46,838 nucleotides of DNA, from positions 1-46,838 of the forward strand of contig JAKPFT010000010.1 in the NCBI GenBank assembly GCA_029551285.1. The letters run 5' to 3'. The DNA comes from a bacterium (lineage in GTDB: Bacteria > Ratteibacteria > UBA8468 > B48-G9 > DSTR01). This document shows, one piece after another, positions 43,055 to 46,838 of this stretch. The notes under the pieces are model-generated. The model made no database searches and was not told the origin of the DNA. It worked only from the letters and a program-made list of their open reading frames with translations. The stretch's first letter is position 1, and every line of letters starts with the position of its first letter. Position numbers and translations under genes: made by a program.

Positions 43055-44476
43055 ATGGCCAGCATGATAACTTTCAAGACCGGCCTGTCCTGGTTGTTCC
43101 TGACCCTGATTCTAACCGGCTGCGCTACGCTGCCACCTTCTCCGCCAGCCAGGAAAGAGGTTCAACTGCCTGCTCCTTTCAGCGAAAGACGGGACGCCAT
43201 CTTTTCCCCCGCAGGCAGTGTTCCTTTCCACCAGGCTGCCTATTCTCCTGATGGCCGTTTCTTTGCCCGGGAGGTAGAACCCTTCAATGAAGGGAATATC
43301 GGCATCTTCAGCACCGCTGACGGCGCTCTCATCAGGCAGATTAAGGCGCACCAAGCCACCAATGACCTCAAGGGACTGGCCTGGTCACCGGACAGTCAAC
43401 TTCTGGCGGTGATGTACCACGGCGGAAGCTCTACCGGTATCAGTATCTATCTGGCGGAAAACGGAGAGTTAATCCGGCAGCTGCCCATCGCTCAGTACTA
43501 CCATTTCATGGCTTTTGGAGAGGAAAACCATATCCTTCATCTGGCTGTTTCCATTGACGGTCCGGTAGAAACGGCTTATCTGAGGCGCGATGACTTCACG
43601 ACCTTCTGCGGAGTCAATCTGCCCTGGATTAACTATGGCTGGGATGTGGGGCGAAACCCCTGGGGAAGCAAGCACGGCGGTTTTTCCTCCAACCGGGAAA
43701 GGCTTCTTGAAGACTTTTCCATGCTGGCCAGGCACCGGGTAGCCGTGGTCCGCGTTTTTATCTTCTGCGACCTGCGCAGCGGCATTGTCTTTAACGGGCA
43801 GGGAGAACCGGCCGGCCTGGACGGTTTTGCTCTGAGTGATTTTCAGACCCTGCTGGAGACCGCCAGCCAGACGGGGGTGAAGTTGCTCCCGGTAATCTTT
43901 GATTATACGATGGCTGATGGTGTGGAACAGGAAAACGGCACTCCGGTGGGCGAACACCGCGGCTGCATAGAAAATGTTTACCTGCGCCGGAAGCTTCTGA
44001 CAGTGCTGGCGCCGTTTTTCCGAAAATTTGGCCAGCATCCCGCCATTCTTGCCTGGGATATTTTCAATGAACCGGACAATGTTTTGCTGGTAAGAAGCGA
44101 CGATGTTGACCGGTTCATCGCCGAGACAATTCTGTTGCTGCGCCAGGTGGCACCGCGGGCAAAAGTCACCGTGGGCAACAAAAACAGGGAAAGTCTAAGC
44201 CGGTGGCGAAATCTGAACCTTGACTTTCTGCAGTTTCACCATTTTTCTTCGGCTGAAGCTCTACCGCCTCTGGAAAGCCGTAAGGAAATCTTCCTGCCAG
44301 CCAGACCGGTGCTGGTGGGTGAATGCCCACCTTCCACAGTTCTGTCACAGTTAGAGGCGGCCTGGCAGGGCAATTACGCTGGATGTCTTTTCTGGAGTTT
44401 GAATGATGTTCTCAATGAAGAAGAATCACTCCGGCAGCAACTGCCCTCTTTCCGGGCATGGGTAAGTGTGCACTGA
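43055..44476 (+). CDS. Lipoprotein: beta-propeller-like repeats fused to a GH5-type barrel
   Basis: A 473-residue lipoprotein. The lipobox LTG-C23 ends a 22-residue signal. About residues 55-170 contain two or three WD40/TolB-like blades (AAYSPDGRFFAREV, GLAWSPDSQLLAVMY). From about 185 a glycosidase barrel of the GH5/clan A type begins (GVNLPWINYGWDVG), with acid/base Glu339 in FNEPD and nucleophile Glu423 in VGECPP. A complete propeller would need at least four blades, so the N-terminal part is either truncated or a separate small sensor domain. It would be attached to a membrane and act on glycans outside. The start may also be ATG 43064. Confidence 0.75.
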   Translation: MASMITFKTGLSWLFLTLILTGCATLPPSPPARKEVQLPAPFSERRDAIFSPAGSVPFHQAAYSPDGRFFAREVEPFNEGNIGIFSTADGALIRQIKAHQATNDLKGLAWSPDSQLLAVMYHGGSSTGISIYLAENGELIRQLPIAQYYHFMAFGEENHILHLAVSIDGPVETAYLRRDDFTTFCGVNLPWINYGWDVGRNPWGSKHGGFSSNRERLLEDFSMLARHRVAVVRVFIFCDLRSGIVFNGQGEPAGLDGFALSDFQTLLETASQTGVKLLPVIFDYTMADGVEQENGTPVGEHRGCIENVYLRRKLLTVLAPFFRKFGQHPAILAWDIFNEPDNVLLVRSDDVDRFIAETILLLRQVAPRAKVTVGNKNRESLSRWRNLNLDFLQFHHFSSAEALPPLESRKEIFLPARPVLVGECPPSTVLSQLEAAWQGNYAGCLFWSLNDVLNEEESLRQQLPSFRAWVSVH

Positions 44477-44518
44477 TTTTTTTACAGAGGCAGTATTTTT
44501 CCAACCGCAGGAGGGAAA

Positions 44519-44845
44519 ATGGATGAGAAAAGTATTCAGGAAGGAAAGCCGCTTGCGTGGCTATCTTATGTGTCAATTTTGTTTATCGTCCCCCTTCTGG
44601 CGCAGAAGGATAACCCCTACTGCAAATTCCATGTCAAGCAGGGTATCATCCTTTTTATCGCCGGATTTATCTGGGGAGCGGCCACGAAAGCCATCTGCTT
44701 CCTGCCGATGTTAGGTTTGTTGCTGGCCCAGGTCGGCTGGCTGTTTCTTCTGGTTCTAACTGTTATCGGTATTATCAATGCGCTGACTGGAAAAACAGAA
44801 AAACTGCCTGTGCTTGGCCAGTATGCTGACAAACTGAACTTTTGA
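44519..44845 (+). CDS. DUF4870-like small membrane protein
   Basis: A 108-residue protein with three predicted membrane spans (PLAWLSYVSILFIVPLL, GIILFIAGFIWGAA, LLLAQVGWLFLLVLTVIGIINAL). Its KDNPYCKFHVKQGIILFI segment is the typical HxxQG region of the DUF4870/Tic20-like family. Function is unknown. It starts at ATG 44519 after GGAGGG and ends in the inverted repeat shared with the mutL end. Confidence 0.85.
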   Translation: MDEKSIQEGKPLAWLSYVSILFIVPLLAQKDNPYCKFHVKQGIILFIAGFIWGAATKAICFLPMLGLLLAQVGWLFLLVLTVIGIINALTGKTEKLPVLGQYADKLNF

Positions 44846-44877
44846 GAAAAACAGACCCAACTCTTATTTTCTCAAAA
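44840..44877. terminator. Bidirectional inverted repeat between converging genes
   Basis: TTTTGAGAAAA (44840-44850) and TTTTCTCAAAA (44867-44877) form a perfect 11-bp stem with a 16-base loop. The stop codons of both converging genes lie within it. It is AT-rich and so weak as an intrinsic terminator, but its position fits use in both directions. Confidence 0.5.
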
Positions 44878-46588
44878 ACTGCTGGTCCATAAAAGTTTCT
44901 TTAATCTCCACGGCCACGGGGCGACCGTGCGGACAGGCAAACGGCTGCTCGCATTTTAACAATTCATCCTTCAAACTGATGGCTTCTTCTGCTTTCAGAC
45001 CTTCACCAGCCATGACGGCCTGCCGACAGGCGCGACGGGCCAGAGTTTCAACATCACAGTGCTTCAGTTTCCCGCCGGAGAGAAGATTTCTCAGGGAAAT
45101 GTCGGGATACTGCAGAAGTACCGGATAGGAGTGAAGGGCAACACTCCGGGAATCAAACAGGGTGGTAGAAAAACCCAGCCTCTCCAATTCCTTCTGACCT
45201 TCGGCCCAGACCAGTTTCTCCTCAGGAGAAAGTTCCAGCACCAGCGGGGTGAGCAGATGTTGCACCTGGACCCGGCCCTCCTGCAACTGCCTGAAAAGTT
45301 GTTCATAGACAATCCGCTCATGAGCAGCGTGCTGGTCAATCACAATTAAGGAGCGGGAGGACTCAAAAAGGAGATACTTGGCGGCAAAACTACCGACATA
45401 CCTGGCTCCAGTTAACTTCTCCCGCAGGCTGCCGCTATAGTCGCCTTCCGTCCGTTCGGCCAGAAAAGTCCCTTTTTCCGCCAGGGGTAATTCTGCTGGT
45501 TCGGAAAGGCCAGCCTGTTTTTTCCCTGAGGTTGGTTCAGCCACTTTGCCCGAAAAATTATCAGCAGAAATTCTGCCGGAGGCCTGTTTCATCTTTCCCT
45601 GACGCAGGAGTATTTTCTCCACGGCGGCCTGAAGGCGAGAAAGAATTAACGACTCCCTGACTAATTTCACCTCTCGCTTCGTGGGATGAACATTAACATC
45701 CACCTCTTCTGGAGGCAGCAAAATGAAGACGAGAAACACCCCCTGCAGTTCTGGCGGCAGAATCTTCCGGTAGTTTTCGTTTAAGAGACCGTTGATACTC
45801 CGGCTGTAAACCGGCCGATTGTTGATAAAAACAAATTGCAGGTCTCTCCTGACACGACGCAGGTTGATGTCACCCAGAAGCAATTTCAAGTGAAGGTTCT
45901 CATCCGGAAAATCAAATTCAGCCTCCAGCAGATATCTTTTCGGGACGTTAAGCGCGCTGGCCACACGGTCCATCAGGTTTTCCTCAGGGTTCAAAGTTAG
46001 AAACACCCGGTCATTGTGAATCAGCGTGAACCGCAGGGATGGAAAAACCAGGGTGTAGGGTAAGAAGGTGGCCAGTACCTGGCGAAATTCCGTTTCTTCG
46101 CTTTTCAGAAACTTTCTTCGCGCCGGCGTGTTAAAAAAAAGTTCTCTGACTTCAATCTCTGTGCCTGGCGGCATACTCAGTGAGCGTTGCGTTACTTTCT
46201 CTCCAGCCCGAACATGGAGTTCACTGCCCAGCCCGGCCTGCCTGGCGCGACTGCGCAGGATAATGTCGGAAACAGCGGCAATACTGTATAAAGCCTCCCC
46301 GCGAAAACCCAGGGAGGTGATAGTATTCAGGTCAGCCACCCGCGAAATTTTGCTGGTGGCATGACGGAGGAAAATCTTTTCCAGGTCGTCAGTCTCAATG
46401 CCGATACCGTCGTCCTTAACCCTGACCAGACTCTTGCCTGCTCTGCTGACGGTAACCGAAAGAGAACTGGCCTGAGCATCCAGAGAGTTTTCCACCAGCT
46501 CTTTCACGACTGAGGCCGGCCGTTCAATCACCTCGCCGGCAGCAATCCGACTGACCACCTCTTCGGGAAGAATTCTGACCCTGCCCAT
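44864..46588 (-). CDS. mutL: DNA mismatch repair protein MutL
   Basis: A 574-residue protein. The N-terminal GHKL ATPase (about 1-330) reads VVSRIAAGEVIERPASVVKELVENSLDA, then DDGIGI and GFRGEAL. The C-terminal dimer and endonuclease domain has DQHAAHERIVYE at residues 418-429, ACRQAVMAGEGL, and CPHGRP at 552-557. These motifs fit the nicking MutL found in bacteria without MutH. It coordinates mismatch removal with MutS. It is transcribed from the promoter at 46626-46654 and converges with the DUF4870-like gene. Confidence 0.96.
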   Translation of the reverse strand: MGRVRILPEEVVSRIAAGEVIERPASVVKELVENSLDAQASSLSVTVSRAGKSLVRVKDDGIGIETDDLEKIFLRHATSKISRVADLNTITSLGFRGEALYSIAAVSDIILRSRARQAGLGSELHVRAGEKVTQRSLSMPPGTEIEVRELFFNTPARRKFLKSEETEFRQVLATFLPYTLVFPSLRFTLIHNDRVFLTLNPEENLMDRVASALNVPKRYLLEAEFDFPDENLHLKLLLGDINLRRVRRDLQFVFINNRPVYSRSINGLLNENYRKILPPELQGVFLVFILLPPEEVDVNVHPTKREVKLVRESLILSRLQAAVEKILLRQGKMKQASGRISADNFSGKVAEPTSGKKQAGLSEPAELPLAEKGTFLAERTEGDYSGSLREKLTGARYVGSFAAKYLLFESSRSLIVIDQHAAHERIVYEQLFRQLQEGRVQVQHLLTPLVLELSPEEKLVWAEGQKELERLGFSTTLFDSRSVALHSYPVLLQYPDISLRNLLSGGKLKHCDVETLARRACRQAVMAGEGLKAEEAISLKDELLKCEQPFACPHGRPVAVEIKETFMDQQFLRK

Positions 46589-46625
46589 GGAAGGACCTCT
46601 ACTTTGAGCATATCATCTTTGCTGG

Positions 46626-46654
46626 ATTATAGCAAACTCCCGGCTGCTTGCCAG
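46626..46654 (-). promoter_or_regulatory. Promoter of mutL
   Basis: On the minus strand: CTGGCA (46654-46649), a 17-base spacer, then TATAAT (46631-46626) with TG at the extended -10 position. The predicted start is about 30 bases before ATG 46588. Confidence 0.6.
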
Positions 46655-46764
46655 GAAAGAGTTCTGCCGATAGAATGGAATAAGACAAATGGCAAGCGGG
46701 TAGTGTCAAAAAAGGAATAAAAGAAGAATGAAAAGAAAGGGAACAAACTGGCTCACTCAGAGTG

Positions 46765-46838
46765 CTCCGGCACAGACAAGGACTACGCCGAAATCGGTAG
46801 CTCGGCGAACTCGCTCGCCCGGTGGCGAGCTCAGACAC
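46765..46838 (-). repeat. Fold-back repeat element, copy C (cut by window end)
   Basis: Reading the minus strand, this stretch matches copies A and B from the small hairpin onwards: GCTCGCC/GGCGAGC (46813-46830, loop CGGT), CGAGTTCGC, and the ACCGATT-CTTGTCTG region. The arm that pairs in copies A and B is TTTCGGCG here (46793-46786 on the minus strand). Its partner lies outside the window. The remaining bases 46655-46764 carry no gene; an 8-bp inverted repeat GCTTGCCA (46646-46653)/TGGCAAGC (46690-46697) is present. Confidence 0.6.

Overview
The window is 46.8 kb of bacterial chromosome of roughly even GC. No 16S rRNA or other phylogenetic marker is present, so the lineage is uncertain. Four tandem H-X9-DG pseudopilins, a GH123/DUF4091-type protein, several very large multidomain secreted glycosidases and many Gfo/Idh/MocA oxidoreductases suggest an uncultured polysaccharide degrader of the PVC/Lentisphaerota/Omnitrophota kind. 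This is inference from gene content.

Layout. (1) 1-5185, nitrogen and nucleotide metabolism: the end of gltD, then pyrG-purF, then gdhA. pyrG and gdhA each have a strong sigma-70-type promoter followed by nearly the same leader, made of a hairpin, a small AGGC/GCCT hairpin and an overlapping Rho-independent terminator. (2) 5206-14094, accessory metabolism: flavodoxin, DUF1846 protein, three Gfo/Idh/MocA dehydrogenases, a sugar isomerase-like TIM barrel, a TSUP transporter, a nitroreductase and a UroD/MtaA-type protein. (3) 14164-25995, all on the minus strand: a GntR/LacI-type regulator, four pseudopilins, a PIG-L deacetylase, a glycosidase remnant and two large secreted glycosidases. It reads like a polysaccharide-utilisation locus with pseudopilins instead of SusC/D. 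(4) 26519-31560, minus strand: a biliverdin-reductase-like Gfo/Idh protein and a five-subunit flavin/iron-sulfur dehydrogenase of the opine/proline/glycine type, ending in a cyclase-family protein that lacks its metal-binding motif. (5) 31636-44845: further secreted or carbohydrate-related proteins, an isomerase, a HEAT-repeat protein and an SDR. (6) mutL at the right end.

The least explained features are two RNA-level or DNA-fold signals. The first is the shared pyrG/gdhA leader, a candidate attenuator or riboswitch. The second is a family of about 290-bp fold-back elements at about 26.1, 26.4, 41.1 and 46.8 kb. Their outer and inner stems are kept by paired base changes around a conserved box. 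One copy has 18-bp perfect terminal inverted repeats and a 4-bp direct repeat, and appears to sit inside an older copy. No CRISPR array, tRNA, rRNA or transposase gene was seen.
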